Source: Flavobacteriales bacterium
GTDB taxonomy: Bacteria; Bacteroidota; Bacteroidia; Flavobacteriales; Flavobacteriaceae
DNA: 64,000 nucleotides
Direction: 5' to 3'
Assembly (NCBI GenBank): GCA_013205245.1
Contig: JABMNH010000016.1
Span: 19,430 to 83,429 of the forward strand
In this document: piece by piece, positions 17,825-26,650 of the stretch
How positions within the stretch are numbered: the first letter of the stretch is position 1
Layout: each line of letters starts with the position of its first letter
The notes under the pieces: generated by a model
The model's input: only the letters and a program-made list of their open reading frames with translations
Database searches by the model: none
What the model was told of the DNA's origin: nothing
Position numbers and translations under genes: made by a program

Positions 17825-19819
17825 CTAATCTGTCGTTTCTTCTTTATTTTCGCCTTTAACTTCCTCAGTAATGTCTTCTATAGGCACAACTTTTTCTTCT
17901 TCCTCTTTTTTAAACGGACGTTCTCCAAAAATTCTTATTAGATCATCTCCAAAAATAACCTCTTTTTCTAAAAGTAAATCGGCCAAAGTTGTCAATTTGT
18001 CTTTATGTATATTTAAGATTTCAACGGCACGTTTGTATTGAATATCAATTATTTCATGAATTTCATTATCAATAATTCGGGCAGTTTCTTCACTATATGG
18101 TTTTGTAAAGTTATAATCACCTTGTCCGCTAGAATCGTAATAAGTTATGTTTCCAATTTTTTTATTTAATCCATAAATGGTAACAATAGCACGGGCTTGT
18201 TTGGTAACTTTCTCTAAATCGTTTAGCGCACCAGTAGAAATTCTGTCGAAAATAACTTCCTCGGCAGCACGACCACCAAGCGTAGCACACATTTCGTCAA
18301 GCATTTGCTCAGTTTCAACAATCATACGCTCTTCGGGCAGATACCAAGCAGCACCTAAGGATTGTCCTCTTGGAACGATGGTTACTTTAACCAATGGCGC
18401 GGCATGCTCTAACATCCAGCTTACTGTGGCATGACCTGCTTCGTGAAAAGCAATGGTGCGCTTTTCGCGTTTGGTCATTATTTTATTTTTCTTTTCTAAA
18501 CCACCTACAATCCTGTCTACAGCATCTAAAAAATCTTGATGGTGAATGCCTTTTTTACCTTTTCTTGCAGCTATTAAAGCAGACTCGTTACAAACATTGG
18601 CAATATCGGCGCCAGAAAACCCTGGTGTTTGTTTAGAGAAGAAGTTAAGATCTACATCTTTGGCTAATTTTAAAGGCTTTACGTGCACTTTAAAAATAGC
18701 TTCGCGTTCACGAATATCTGGCAAGTCAACAAAAATCTGACGGTCAAATCTACCAGCGCGTAATAAGGCTTTGTCAAGCACATCTGCACGGTTGGTAGCG
18801 GCAACTACAATAACGTTAGTGTTTGTACCAAAACCATCCATTTCGGTTAAAAGTTGGTTTAATGTATTTTCGCGTTCGTCATTTCCACCAGTGATATTAC
18901 TTTTACCTCTGGCACGACCAACGGCATCAATCTCATCGATAAATATAATTGAAGGCGATTTAGCAGCTGCTTGTTTAAACAAATCGCGTACACGCGATGC
19001 GCCTACACCTACAAACATTTCAACAAAATCTGAACCCGATAATGAGAAAAAAGGCACATCGGCTTCGCCAGCAACAGCTTTTGCTAGCAAGGTCTTCCCT
19101 GTACCTGGAGGGCCAACTAGTAAGGCACCTTTTGGAATCTTACCGCCAAGCGCGGTATATTTATCAGGGTTTTTAAGAAAATCTACAATTTCTTCTACTT
19201 CTTCTTTGGCGCCTTCTAATCCAGCAACATCTTTAAAAGATACTTTTACTTTGGTATTTTGATCGAATAATTTGGCTTTAGATTTCCCTATGCTAAATAT
19301 TTGACCACCGCCACCACCAGCACCACCGCCAGACATACGTTTCATAAAAAACAACCAAATGAGTATCAAAAATATAAATGGCGCATACATTAAAAGAGTG
19401 TCAAAAATATCGGTTTGAGCGTCGTATTTAATGTCAAAATCTAAGTTGTATTTTGCTTGACTTGCTTTTAAAGTATTTTCAAAATTTTGTAAATCACCTA
19501 TTTGATATTGAAATATGGCGCTTGAGCTTGAGAAAAAAGGCGCTTCGGTTTGTTTTTTATAAGCCTCTTTCTGAAGCGCTTCTTTTTTTATAAATATTTG
19601 GGCAATAGATTTGTTTACAATGACAATTTTTGAAACATCATTACTTTCTAAGATGGTTTGAAACTCTTTACCTAAAATATTTTTAGTAGATAAATCGCCA
19701 CCTCTAAATAGAAGAGAGCTTATAAATATAACGGCAACAATGCCATAAATCCAATTGATATTAAATTTTGGTTTTAAGTCTGGTATTTTATTGTTATTGG
19801 GGGTTTTCTTTTTCGCCAT
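17825..19819 (-). CDS. ftsH: ATP-dependent zinc metalloprotease FtsH
   Basis: A membrane-anchored AAA+ protease that extracts and degrades membrane and short-lived proteins. The 664-residue chain has two membrane segments (about 22-38 and 143-159) around a periplasmic domain. A glycine-rich stretch (164-172) precedes Walker A GPPGTGKT at 236-243. Walker B is IIFIDEIDAVGR, a second-region-of-homology arginine pair lies in RAGRFDR, and the zinc site HEAGH is at 459-463. The C-terminal tail is acidic and probably disordered. It is 22 bases downstream of rsfS and likely shares its promoter. Confidence 0.98.
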   Translation of the reverse strand: MAKKKTPNNNKIPDLKPKFNINWIYGIVAVIFISSLLFRGGDLSTKNILGKEFQTILESNDVSKIVIVNKSIAQIFIKKEALQKEAYKKQTEAPFFSSSSAIFQYQIGDLQNFENTLKASQAKYNLDFDIKYDAQTDIFDTLLMYAPFIFLILIWLFFMKRMSGGGAGGGGGQIFSIGKSKAKLFDQNTKVKVSFKDVAGLEGAKEEVEEIVDFLKNPDKYTALGGKIPKGALLVGPPGTGKTLLAKAVAGEADVPFFSLSGSDFVEMFVGVGASRVRDLFKQAAAKSPSIIFIDEIDAVGRARGKSNITGGNDERENTLNQLLTEMDGFGTNTNVIVVAATNRADVLDKALLRAGRFDRQIFVDLPDIREREAIFKVHVKPLKLAKDVDLNFFSKQTPGFSGADIANVCNESALIAARKGKKGIHHQDFLDAVDRIVGGLEKKNKIMTKREKRTIAFHEAGHATVSWMLEHAAPLVKVTIVPRGQSLGAAWYLPEERMIVETEQMLDEMCATLGGRAAEEVIFDRISTGALNDLEKVTKQARAIVTIYGLNKKIGNITYYDSSGQGDYNFTKPYSEETARIIDNEIHEIIDIQYKRAVEILNIHKDKLTTLADLLLEKEVIFGDDLIRIFGERPFKKEEEEKVVPIEDITEEVKGENKEETTD

Positions 19820-19841
19820 TTTTTTTTGCTTGAAATATGAT

Positions 19842-20213
19842 TTAATAAGTTGAAGCTATTTCGATGATTTTTGCATCGCCCCAAAGATTTTCTATATCGT
19901 AGAATTCTCTTGTTTGTTTTTGAAAAACATGAACCACCACATGAACGTAGTCCATTAAAACCCAAGTGGCGTTATTTTCGCCTTCTGTATGCCAAGGTTT
20001 TTCTTTGAGTGTTTTACTTACTGTTTTTTGTATAGAACTTGCAATGGCATTTACTTGTGTGTTTGAAGTACCGTCGCAAATTATAAAATAACTACAAATG
20101 GTATTTTCTAAATCTCTTAAATCTAGAATTTTTATATTTTCTCCTTTAACATCTTCTATTCCTTTTACTACTAAGCTTATAAGCTGATCTTGATTGTTGT
20201 TTTTATCGGTCAT
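19842..20213 (-). CDS. rsfS: Ribosomal silencing factor RsfS
   Basis: A 123-residue protein of the RsfS/Iojap family that binds ribosomal protein uL14 and blocks subunit joining when nutrients are scarce. Key family parts are DLRDLENTICSYFIICDGTSNTQV, KPWHTEGENNATWVLMDYVHVVVHVF and FYDIENLWGDAK, all intact. It starts the rsfS-ftsH-LUD-cdsA-psd-ACBP run. It is divergent from birA, with 71 bases between the starts. Confidence 0.95.
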   Translation of the reverse strand: MTDKNNNQDQLISLVVKGIEDVKGENIKILDLRDLENTICSYFIICDGTSNTQVNAIASSIQKTVSKTLKEKPWHTEGENNATWVLMDYVHVVVHVFQKQTREFYDIENLWGDAKIIEIASTY

Positions 20214-20235
20214 CTAATCGATTTAATTTAAGATA

Positions 20236-20243
20236 CAAATGTA
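20236..20243 (-). promoter_or_regulatory. -7 promoter element for the rsfS-ftsH operon
   Basis: Minus-strand TACATTTG fits TAnnTTTG and lies 22 bases before the rsfS ATG. Confidence 0.6.
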
Positions 20244-20267
20244 TTAATTTTTATTATTAAACTAACG

Positions 20268-20275
20268 TATATTTG
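20268..20275 (+). promoter_or_regulatory. -7 promoter element just before birA
   Basis: TATATTTG ends 9 bases before the ATG at 20285, so transcription should begin about 4-6 bases ahead of the start codon. The mRNA would be almost leaderless. It also rules out the TTG at 20273, which lies inside the element. Confidence 0.6.
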
Positions 20276-20284
20276 TTTATTGCT

Positions 20285-21019
20285 ATGTTTACAATTGTCA
20301 AACTTGATGCCACTAATTCTACCAATTCTTATTTAAAAGAGTGGGCTAAAAAAGCCGATGTTTCTCACGGTACAGTTGTACTGGCAAAACATCAGGAATC
20401 TGGGCGTGGTCAATTGGGTGCTAAGTGGTTATCTGATAATGGTAAAAACCTTACTTTTAGTATTCTATATAAATTTTCTAATTTACAAATCACCGATCAG
20501 TTTTATTTAAATTGCGCTGTTTCTTTAGCTATATATGATGCGCTTCTTCCAATTATTGGGAAATCTTTAACAGTAAAATGGCCAAACGACATAATGTCAG
20601 ACGATAAAAAAATAGGCGGTATACTTATAGAAAACGCTGTCAAAAATGGTTATATATCACAATCAGTAATAGGCATAGGCCTAAATGTAAATCAAATTAT
20701 TTTTTCGGATGAATTACCTGACGCCACTTCTTTAGCAATAATTACACAAAAAACATTCGACTTAGATTCGGTTCTAGATACTATTTTACAATCTTTGGAA
20801 AAAAAGCTAAAGCTTTTAGAATTGGGTCAATTTGCCGATTTAAACAGCGCATACCAAAATACACTATATCGGCGAAATATATTTTCGAAATTCAATGAAA
20901 AAAATAACACTTTTTTAGGAAAAATAATTGGTGTAACGATACAAGGTAAACTTCAAATACAATTAGAAAGTAACGAATTACGTGAATTTTCTTTAAAAGA
21001 AGTACAGTTTATTTTCTAG
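20285..21019 (+). CDS. birA: Biotin--[acetyl-CoA-carboxylase] ligase
   Basis: Attaches biotin to the carrier protein of acetyl-CoA carboxylase via biotinyl-AMP. The 244-residue protein from ATG 20285 has the BPL/LplA catalytic domain: ATNSTNSYL, the ESGRGQLGAKW nucleotide loop with GRGQ, TVKWPNDIM and KIGGILIENAV. There is no N-terminal helix-turn-helix, so it cannot repress biotin genes as E. coli BirA does. Its stop codon overlaps that of the convergent SRPBCC gene: the four bases CTAG at 21016-21019 serve both strands. Confidence 0.95.
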   Translation: MFTIVKLDATNSTNSYLKEWAKKADVSHGTVVLAKHQESGRGQLGAKWLSDNGKNLTFSILYKFSNLQITDQFYLNCAVSLAIYDALLPIIGKSLTVKWPNDIMSDDKKIGGILIENAVKNGYISQSVIGIGLNVNQIIFSDELPDATSLAIITQKTFDLDSVLDTILQSLEKKLKLLELGQFADLNSAYQNTLYRRNIFSKFNEKNNTFLGKIIGVTIQGKLQIQLESNELREFSLKEVQFIF

Positions 21020-21405
21020 AGATCACTTAGATTTTCCGCTAGGGTATTGATGAATTTTTGAAGCGGATTTTTTATCATCATCGCCATCATTGGATTAAAA
21101 TCACCATCAAACTTTAAGTTGATGCTAGCCGATGTTTCGTTTACTGATGCAATGTTTCCTGTTAGCGTAAAAGGAAATTTATCACTGGCACTTGCAAAAA
21201 CGATTTTTGATGGTTTTTCGTTTTCATGCAATTTTAATTTGATGCTCGGCATCCCTTTAAGGGCAAAAATAAAAGCTTGGTCTAAGACTTCAAATTTATC
21301 TGTATTTTCGGGCATAATCGTTTCAAAATTTTGAACATCCATCAAAAAATCAAATAACTGATCTGCAGTTTTATTTACGTTTACAGTTGGGCTTTCTAAA
21401 TTCAT
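21016..21405 (-). CDS. SRPBCC family protein (START-like fold)
   Basis: A 129-residue protein with the SRPBCC/polyketide-cyclase-like pattern: TADQLFDFLMDVQNFETIMPEN at the N-terminus, strand repeats, and a C-terminal helix NPLQKFINTLAENLSDL. The fold binds hydrophobic ligands in a deep pocket, but the ligand and role are unknown here. It starts 1 base after the pyrE stop, so it is probably cotranscribed with pyrE. This pairing seems stable in Flavobacteriaceae, but no functional link to pyrimidine synthesis is known to me. Confidence 0.75.
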   Translation of the reverse strand: MNLESPTVNVNKTADQLFDFLMDVQNFETIMPENTDKFEVLDQAFIFALKGMPSIKLKLHENEKPSKIVFASASDKFPFTLTGNIASVNETSASINLKFDGDFNPMMAMMIKNPLQKFINTLAENLSDL

Positions 21406-21406
21406 A

Positions 21407-22045
21407 TTAATTCCATTTACTTGGGTTTAGACGCCATTTAATTAACGTCTCTAGATCTTCTTCTTCAATATATTTCGTGTCAATAGCTTGATTTATAAGA
21501 TTTTCATAATCGCTTAAACAAGTCAAATCTACGTTAGCATTTTTAAAATTTTGAATCGCTTTTTCAAATCCGTATGAAAAAATAGCGACCATACCTTTAA
21601 CATTTGCATCGGCATTTCTCAATGCTTCAACAGCGTTTAAACTGCTCATGCCAGTACTTATTAAATCTTCTACAATAACAACGTTTTGACCTTTTTCTAA
21701 ATGCCCTTCAATCTGATTCTGACGCCCATGCTTTTTGGCTTCGGGTCTTACATAAATAAAGGGAAGCCCCAATTCTTCTGCAACTAAAACGCCAATGGCA
21801 ATAGCACCTGTAGCTACACCTGCAATAACATCGGGTTTACCGTATTTTTCTTCTATTGCTTTGGCTAAATTTTGACGTAAAAAATTGCGAATTGAGATAT
21901 AAGATAAAGTAATTCTATTGTCGCAATAAATAGGCGATTTCAATCCAGAAGCCCATGTAAATGGGTCGTTTGGTTGTAATTTAATTGCTTTTATTTGCAA
22001 GAGTAACTCAGCAGTTTTTTTTGCTGTATTTTTGTCTAAAATCAT
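21407..22045 (-). CDS. pyrE: Orotate phosphoribosyltransferase
   Basis: Converts orotate and PRPP to OMP in pyrimidine synthesis, in the cytosol. The 212-residue length is normal. The PRPP-binding signature is VVIVEDLISTGMSSL (about residues 118-132), and the flexible-loop region KKHGRQNQIEGHLEKG is intact. The ATG at 22043-22045 overlaps by two bases the ATG of the divergent NUDIX gene at 22044. The minus-strand -7 element at 22050-22057 ends only four bases before the ATG, so the transcript is probably leaderless. Confidence 0.96.
   Translation of the reverse strand: MILDKNTAKKTAELLLQIKAIKLQPNDPFTWASGLKSPIYCDNRITLSYISIRNFLRQNLAKAIEEKYGKPDVIAGVATGAIAIGVLVAEELGLPFIYVRPEAKKHGRQNQIEGHLEKGQNVVIVEDLISTGMSSLNAVEALRNADANVKGMVAIFSYGFEKAIQNFKNANVDLTCLSDYENLINQAIDTKYIEEEDLETLIKWRLNPSKWN
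22027..22034 (+). promoter_or_regulatory. -7 promoter element for the NUDIX gene (inside pyrE)
   Basis: TATTTTTG fits TAnnTTTG and ends 9 bases before the ATG at 22044. It lies within the first codons of pyrE on the other strand. Confidence 0.5.
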
Positions 22046-22646
22046 GAGGCAAATGTATATAATTTTTTATAACGAAAACCCCATTTATTTATCAGATAAT
22101 ACAGAAAATATTCACAATATAAAATCTTTTGATTTTAAAAGAAGTGATATTTTTGAGCTGCTAAATCAATTAAAAAATGGCCATTTAAATGGATTCACCT
22201 TAACGGATGAAACCTCGGCTGATTTATATCAAGACTTTGTACAACATTTTAAAATTATTGAAGCTGCTGGTGGTTTGGTCTTTAATGAAACCAAAGAATT
22301 GCTTTTTATTTTCAGAAATGGCGTTTGGGATTTACCCAAAGGAAAAATTGAAAAAGGGGAGACAATTGAAGAAGCCGCTTTACGCGAAGTAGAAGAAGAG
22401 TGTGGTGTTACCGATTTAAAACTGGGTAATTTTATAGATAAAACCTATCATATTTACGAATATAAAAATCAATTAGTTTTTAAAATAACCCATTGGTTTG
22501 AGATGGCTTGTAGCAATCAAAAGTTAACACCACAATTAGAAGAGGGCATTACCAAAGCTGAATTTTTAGATGAAAAAGGACAACAAGTAGCTTTAAATAC
22601 CACCTATGCCAATATTAAATTGTTGGTTGATAATTTGAAATATTAA
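22044..22646 (+). CDS. NUDIX hydrolase
   Basis: A 200-residue protein from the ATG at 22044; another ATG at 22053 is possible. The NUDIX box is perfect: GKIEKGETIEEAALREVEEECGV, with the G-x5-E-x7-REVxEExG spacing. These glutamates bind the metal used to hydrolyse nucleoside diphosphates linked to another group. The substrate is unknown. The first 75 residues form a separate N-terminal part seen in Bacteroidota homologues. The gene faces away from pyrE with overlapping start codons; whether the two are functionally linked is not known. Confidence 0.9.
   Translation: MRQMYIIFYNENPIYLSDNTENIHNIKSFDFKRSDIFELLNQLKNGHLNGFTLTDETSADLYQDFVQHFKIIEAAGGLVFNETKELLFIFRNGVWDLPKGKIEKGETIEEAALREVEEECGVTDLKLGNFIDKTYHIYEYKNQLVFKITHWFEMACSNQKLTPQLEEGITKAEFLDEKGQQVALNTTYANIKLLVDNLKY
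22050..22057 (-). promoter_or_regulatory. -7 promoter element for pyrE (inside the NUDIX gene)
   Basis: Minus-strand TACATTTG fits TAnnTTTG with four bases between it and the pyrE ATG, placing the transcription start at or next to the A of the start codon. Confidence 0.6.
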
Positions 22647-22689
22647 AACATTTAAAAGATATTTCGGCGCTATCAAATAGAAAAAAATA

Positions 22690-24426
22690 TTATTTTATCC
22701 TATACACAGGATATCTCAAAAAAGCGGGCTCTTTATATTTTGAATGATTGTAGATATAACTGAGTTGTGCATACCAATTTTCAGAAAAAGCTTTGTCTGT
22801 TTTTTGTTTGGTTTCAAAATCGGCTTTAAGTTGTGGATTATTATTCAAGATTTCAACAGCCAAATCTTCAAATACATAAGGCGAAAAGCCTTCTTTTTGT
22901 TGCAAAATAGTATCGAAAAAATTCCAATTAAAAAACGAATCTGGTGCTGTGGGCTCTAAAGTTTCTAAAATATATCTGGCGGTATAGGGCATAAGCGGGA
23001 TAAGGTAATCCCCTTTTTTGACTCTAATCGTTTCTATGCTTGTAGTTGTTTGTGTGTTGTAATGTAAATAATGGCCTTCGTAAGCATTTTTACGTGTTTT
23101 ATAATCGGCAATATGATACACTTCAATCTGAATTAAACTGTCTTTTTCAAGTTGTGTCATCGCCACTTTATTGTGTTTTAAACGGGCAATAATTGGCCAA
23201 AATCCTTGTGGAATAACATAGGCTTTTGGTATTGCAACACTTGACTTTGGTTTAAAATAATCGTAATAAGTTACGGGTTTTGTAAAAGGTTTATCACGAT
23301 AGTATTTCAAACGTTTTAAGCCTGTAACATCACTTTTTATATAGCGCCCCTCAAAACCTTTAAATTGTAAAGTGCTGGTTTTTGTGCTGTCAATCTCCCA
23401 AGTCAAAGGATAGGTTTTTTCTTTAAGAATTTTATCAAAGGCATTTTGTCGCACAGTTTTTATGTTTGTGCCATTTTTTTGGATAAAATTTAAGGCACTT
23501 AACATTAATTCGTAAGTCACTTCAACTCTGGGTTTATAGTCTTTTAACATATGCGTTTCTACCATCATTCCCAAAGTGTTAAACAGAGTGGTGTAACCCG
23601 TTGAATATCTTGGAGAATCCATGAATTGTGAAAAGCCAATTTCGGGCACTTGGTTAAAAACATTAACATAAGGTGTGGCATCAATACCTTTTTTATGTAA
23701 ATCAGCTAGCATTTCTGGCATCATTTTATTGTGAAGATAATTACCCAAGTTGCCACCCAATTTATTGTGTTGGGTAAATAAATGGGTAAGCGTGTATTGA
23801 TAATCGGCGCCATTACTCACATGATTGTCTATAAAAACATCGGGTTTAACCAGATGAAAAATCTCTGCAAATGATTGGGCGTTTTTAGTATCATTTTTGA
23901 TAAAATCACGATTCAAATCAAAGTTCCGTGCATTGCCTCTAAACCCATATGAAGTTGGTCCATTTTGATTGACACGTGTTGTTGCATTGCGATTTAAAGA
24001 ACCGCCAATATTGTAAATAGGAATGATGGCAATCACAATATTTTCGAAAGATTTTTTTAATCTTTTATTCTGAACAATATCGCGCAAAAGCATCATACTG
24101 GCGTCGATGCCATCGGGTTCGCCGGGATGAATGCCATTGTTTATTAAAATGATATTCTTTTTCGATTTATGGATTTTATCAAAGTCAAATTCTTTATCGG
24201 CACTAAAAATAACGAGGTGTAAGGGTTTGCCAGAATCTGTTAAGCCCATTGCTTTTATACTGATTTCGGGATAGACTTTAGCTAATTTTTCATAAAAAGA
24301 AATTGTTTCTTGATAGGTGGCGGTATTTAATCCGTTGCTTTTTTCAAAGGGCGTTGTAAAGTCTGTTTTAGTTTGTGCTGTTGTAGCTAATGAGAAACCT
24401 AAAAAGAACAAGAAAAGCTTTCTCAT
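22690..24426 (-). CDS. M14 family zinc carboxypeptidase-like protein, exported
   Basis: The protein has 578 residues with a signal peptide (MRKLFLFFLGFSLATTAQ). The M14 catalytic domain fills about 25-330. Zinc ligands are His100 and Glu103 in NNGIHPGEPDG and His202 in FIDNHVSNGAD, and the general base is Glu290 in MMVETHM. RNARNFDLNRDF also matches the family. The C-terminal 250 residues are a beta-rich extension of unknown role. It probably trims peptides in the periplasm or outside the cell. The ATG overlaps the coaD stop (ATGA), so translation is probably coupled. Confidence 0.9.
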   Translation of the reverse strand: MRKLFLFFLGFSLATTAQTKTDFTTPFEKSNGLNTATYQETISFYEKLAKVYPEISIKAMGLTDSGKPLHLVIFSADKEFDFDKIHKSKKNIILINNGIHPGEPDGIDASMMLLRDIVQNKRLKKSFENIVIAIIPIYNIGGSLNRNATTRVNQNGPTSYGFRGNARNFDLNRDFIKNDTKNAQSFAEIFHLVKPDVFIDNHVSNGADYQYTLTHLFTQHNKLGGNLGNYLHNKMMPEMLADLHKKGIDATPYVNVFNQVPEIGFSQFMDSPRYSTGYTTLFNTLGMMVETHMLKDYKPRVEVTYELMLSALNFIQKNGTNIKTVRQNAFDKILKEKTYPLTWEIDSTKTSTLQFKGFEGRYIKSDVTGLKRLKYYRDKPFTKPVTYYDYFKPKSSVAIPKAYVIPQGFWPIIARLKHNKVAMTQLEKDSLIQIEVYHIADYKTRKNAYEGHYLHYNTQTTTSIETIRVKKGDYLIPLMPYTARYILETLEPTAPDSFFNWNFFDTILQQKEGFSPYVFEDLAVEILNNNPQLKADFETKQKTDKAFSENWYAQLSYIYNHSKYKEPAFLRYPVYRIK

Positions 24427-24887
24427 TTCTTACTTTTAAAACTAACAGATTCTGGCACTAAAATAGACACATCGCCATTATTTCTAATAATATCTCTAAT
24501 GATACTTGAGCTGATAAAGGAGTTTTCTGCGCTGGTCAATAAAAAAACCGTTTCAATATTTGAAAGTTTTCTATTGGTTTGCGCAATGGCTTTTTCGAAT
24601 TCAAAATCGGCAGGATTGCGTAAGCCACGCAAAATAAAATCGGCTTCTTGTGTTTTACAATAATCTACTGTTAAAGTGCTGTACTTATCTACTTTTACTT
24701 TGGCTACATTTTCAAAGGTTTTATTGATAAAACCCATGCGCTCATGCAAACTGAACATGTATTTTTTGGTTGCATTAACACCTACAGCAATAATGATTTC
24801 GTCAAATAGCGGTATGGCACGATTAATAATATCAACATGGCCAAGCGTTAGGGGGTCAAAAGATCCTGGAAATACAGCTTTTCTCAT
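24423..24887 (-). CDS. coaD: Pantetheine-phosphate adenylyltransferase
   Basis: Adenylates 4'-phosphopantetheine to dephospho-CoA, the fourth step of CoA synthesis from pantothenate. The 154-residue protein has the nucleotidyltransferase motif FPGSFDPLTLGHVDI with TxGH at 14-17, FILRGLRNPADFEFE and the C-terminal ISSSIIRDI. Cytosolic hexamer in the family. It starts with ATG at 24887 and is followed, with a 4-base overlap, by the M14 peptidase gene. It sits 100 bases downstream of ddl, so coaD may be cotranscribed with it. Confidence 0.97.
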   Translation of the reverse strand: MRKAVFPGSFDPLTLGHVDIINRAIPLFDEIIIAVGVNATKKYMFSLHERMGFINKTFENVAKVKVDKYSTLTVDYCKTQEADFILRGLRNPADFEFEKAIAQTNRKLSNIETVFLLTSAENSFISSSIIRDIIRNNGDVSILVPESVSFKSKK

Positions 24888-24987
24888 AATTTATTGAAAT
24901 TGATGTGGTGTAAAAGTAATATTAAAAATTAAAACCAAAAATTATTAGTTGTTGTTGCTAAAAGCCAGCAGCCAATGGCAAAAAGCT

Positions 24988-25962
24988 CTAATCTTTTAAA
25001 GCCATCTCAATAGCATTTGTAAACAAATCTTGTAAACTAATACCAGCAGCACGCGATTGTTGCGGTAAAAGACTTTCGTTGGTTAAACCGGGCACGGTAT
25101 TTAATTCTAAAAAGTAGGGTTCATCACCAATAAAAATAAATTCCGATCGTGAAAAGCCTTTCATATTTAAGACTTTGTAAACCTTTTTGGCAACAGCCTT
25201 TAGATTTTCTAATTGGATTGCACTAATTCTAGCTGGCGTTATTTCTTGTGATTTGCCATTGTATTTGGCATCGTAATCAAAGAAATCATTATCACTTACA
25301 ATTTCTGTTGGGGGCAAAACTAAAATCTCATTTTGATAGTCGATAACGCCCACCGAAACTTCTGTACCTTCTAAAAAAGATTCTATCAAAACGGTGCTGT
25401 CTTCCGCGAAAGCGATATCTAAGGCCGCAAGTAAATCGGCTTCTTTAAACACTTTACTGATGCCAAAACTAGAACCTGCCTGATTGGGTTTAACAAAACA
25501 CGGCATGCCAACTTTGTCTGCAATAGCTTTGGTATTTATAGTTTCGCCTTTACTTATAACAAAAGATGTCGCCATTTTAATGTCGTAATCTCGCAACACG
25601 CTCAGGCAATCTTTTTTATTAAAAGTTAAAGCCATTTGGTAAAAAGGCGCCGATGTATGTTTAATGCCCAACAAATCGAAATAAGCACAAAGCAAACCGT
25701 CTTCTCCAGGCGAGCCGTGAATGGCATTAAAAACGCAATCGAATTTAATTTTAAATCCGTTAAAGTCAAAACTAAAATCCGATTTATCAATTGTGTGTTT
25801 TTCGGTGTTGTTAATTACTTCCCACGTCGTGCCAGTAATCATCACACAATAAGCATTGTATTTTGTTTTATCAAGATTTTGATACACAACAGTGCCACTT
25901 TTTATTGAAATGTCAGCCTCGGTGGAATTGCCACCCATAACTATCGCAATGGTCTTTTTCAA
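24988..25962 (-). CDS. ddl: D-alanine--D-alanine ligase (TTG start)
   Basis: Joins two D-alanines for peptidoglycan precursors, in the cytosol. The 324-residue protein begins with TTG at 25962; this gives the family N-terminus MKKTIAIVMGGNSTEADIS, while the first ATG (25938) would remove the first beta strand. The ATP-grasp core shows CFVKPNQAGSSFGISKV, LIESFLEGTEVSVG and FLELNTVPGLTNESLLP. The -7 element at 25986-25993 supports a start here. It is divergent from the PASTA-domain gene, another cell-wall-related gene, with 123 bases between starts. Confidence 0.95.
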   Translation of the reverse strand: MKKTIAIVMGGNSTEADISIKSGTVVYQNLDKTKYNAYCVMITGTTWEVINNTEKHTIDKSDFSFDFNGFKIKFDCVFNAIHGSPGEDGLLCAYFDLLGIKHTSAPFYQMALTFNKKDCLSVLRDYDIKMATSFVISKGETINTKAIADKVGMPCFVKPNQAGSSFGISKVFKEADLLAALDIAFAEDSTVLIESFLEGTEVSVGVIDYQNEILVLPPTEIVSDNDFFDYDAKYNGKSQEITPARISAIQLENLKAVAKKVYKVLNMKGFSRSEFIFIGDEPYFLELNTVPGLTNESLLPQQSRAAGISLQDLFTNAIEMALKD

Positions 25963-25985
25963 ATTTTTTAAGTAAAGATTCCTTA

Positions 25986-25993
25986 CAAATTTA
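25986..25993 (-). promoter_or_regulatory. -7 promoter element for ddl
   Basis: Minus-strand TAAATTTG fits TAnnTTTG and ends 23 bases before the TTG start of ddl. Confidence 0.55.
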
Positions 25994-26058
25994 CAAAAAT
26001 CTTTTATTAAAAATGAGACACAATGTCCGTCGTAATTTGGCGTTTTCTATTTATAAAG

Positions 26059-26066
26059 TATCTTTG
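26059..26066 (+). promoter_or_regulatory. -7 promoter element for the PASTA gene
   Basis: TATCTTTG fits TAnnTTTG and lies 19 bases before the ATG at 26086. Confidence 0.55.
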
Positions 26067-26085
26067 TTCAAATTATTAAAAGCCC

Positions 26086-26643
26086 ATGTCATTTTTAAAA
26101 TATATATTGAGTAAACCCTTCTTAAAATCGCTTATTACAATTGTTGTGATTTTAATTATTTCTGTTTTTGTGTTGACACGATGGTTGAATTACACAACAC
26201 ATCACAGCGAAAAAATAACAGTGCCCAATCTTGATAAAATGACCTTAACGGATGTTGTTAAATCTTTAGATAGCCTACATTTAAAAGCCATAGTGATAGA
26301 CTCGGCAAGTTTTAATTCCAATTATCCTGTATTATCGGTTATAGAGCAAAGTCCGCTCGCTGGCGATTTTGTTAAAGAACACAGAAAAATATACCTTACT
26401 TTAAATCCGTCAGGATACAGAAAAGTAACCATTCCAAAAATTTATGGCAAAACCTTGCGTCAGGCTGTTATTGAAATTAAAAATATTGGTTTGCAGATAG
26501 GAGAGGACCCAACCTATATTCCAGACAAAGGAAAAGATGTGGTTCGCGGCTTAAAACTGGGCGAAAGGTATTTATTAGAAGGCGATAAAATAGTAAAGAA
26601 TGCAAAAGTCGAATTTATTTTAGGTGATGGAAAAGGAGAATAA
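26086..26643 (+). CDS. PASTA domain membrane protein
   Basis: A 185-residue protein with one N-terminal membrane segment (about 15-36, SLITIVVILIISVFVLTRW) and periplasmic PASTA repeats. The first starts at ITVPNLDKMTLTDVVKSL, the second at VTIPKIYGKTLRQAVIEI. PASTA domains bind peptidoglycan fragments or unlinked D-Ala-D-Ala stems in Gram-positive kinases and PBPs. In this protein there is no kinase or transpeptidase part. The end overlaps or abuts the next gene, a pseudouridine synthase. The location next to ddl hints at cell-wall function, but that is an inference. Confidence 0.85.
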   Translation: MSFLKYILSKPFLKSLITIVVILIISVFVLTRWLNYTTHHSEKITVPNLDKMTLTDVVKSLDSLHLKAIVIDSASFNSNYPVLSVIEQSPLAGDFVKEHRKIYLTLNPSGYRKVTIPKIYGKTLRQAVIEIKNIGLQIGEDPTYIPDKGKDVVRGLKLGERYLLEGDKIVKNAKVEFILGDGKGE

Positions 26644-26650
26644 ATACCCA

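Noticed and set aside
18771..19262. 163-residue open frame on the plus strand inside ftsH
   Set aside because: It is antisense to the highly conserved AAA domain and has no family-like features; a shadow of ftsH.
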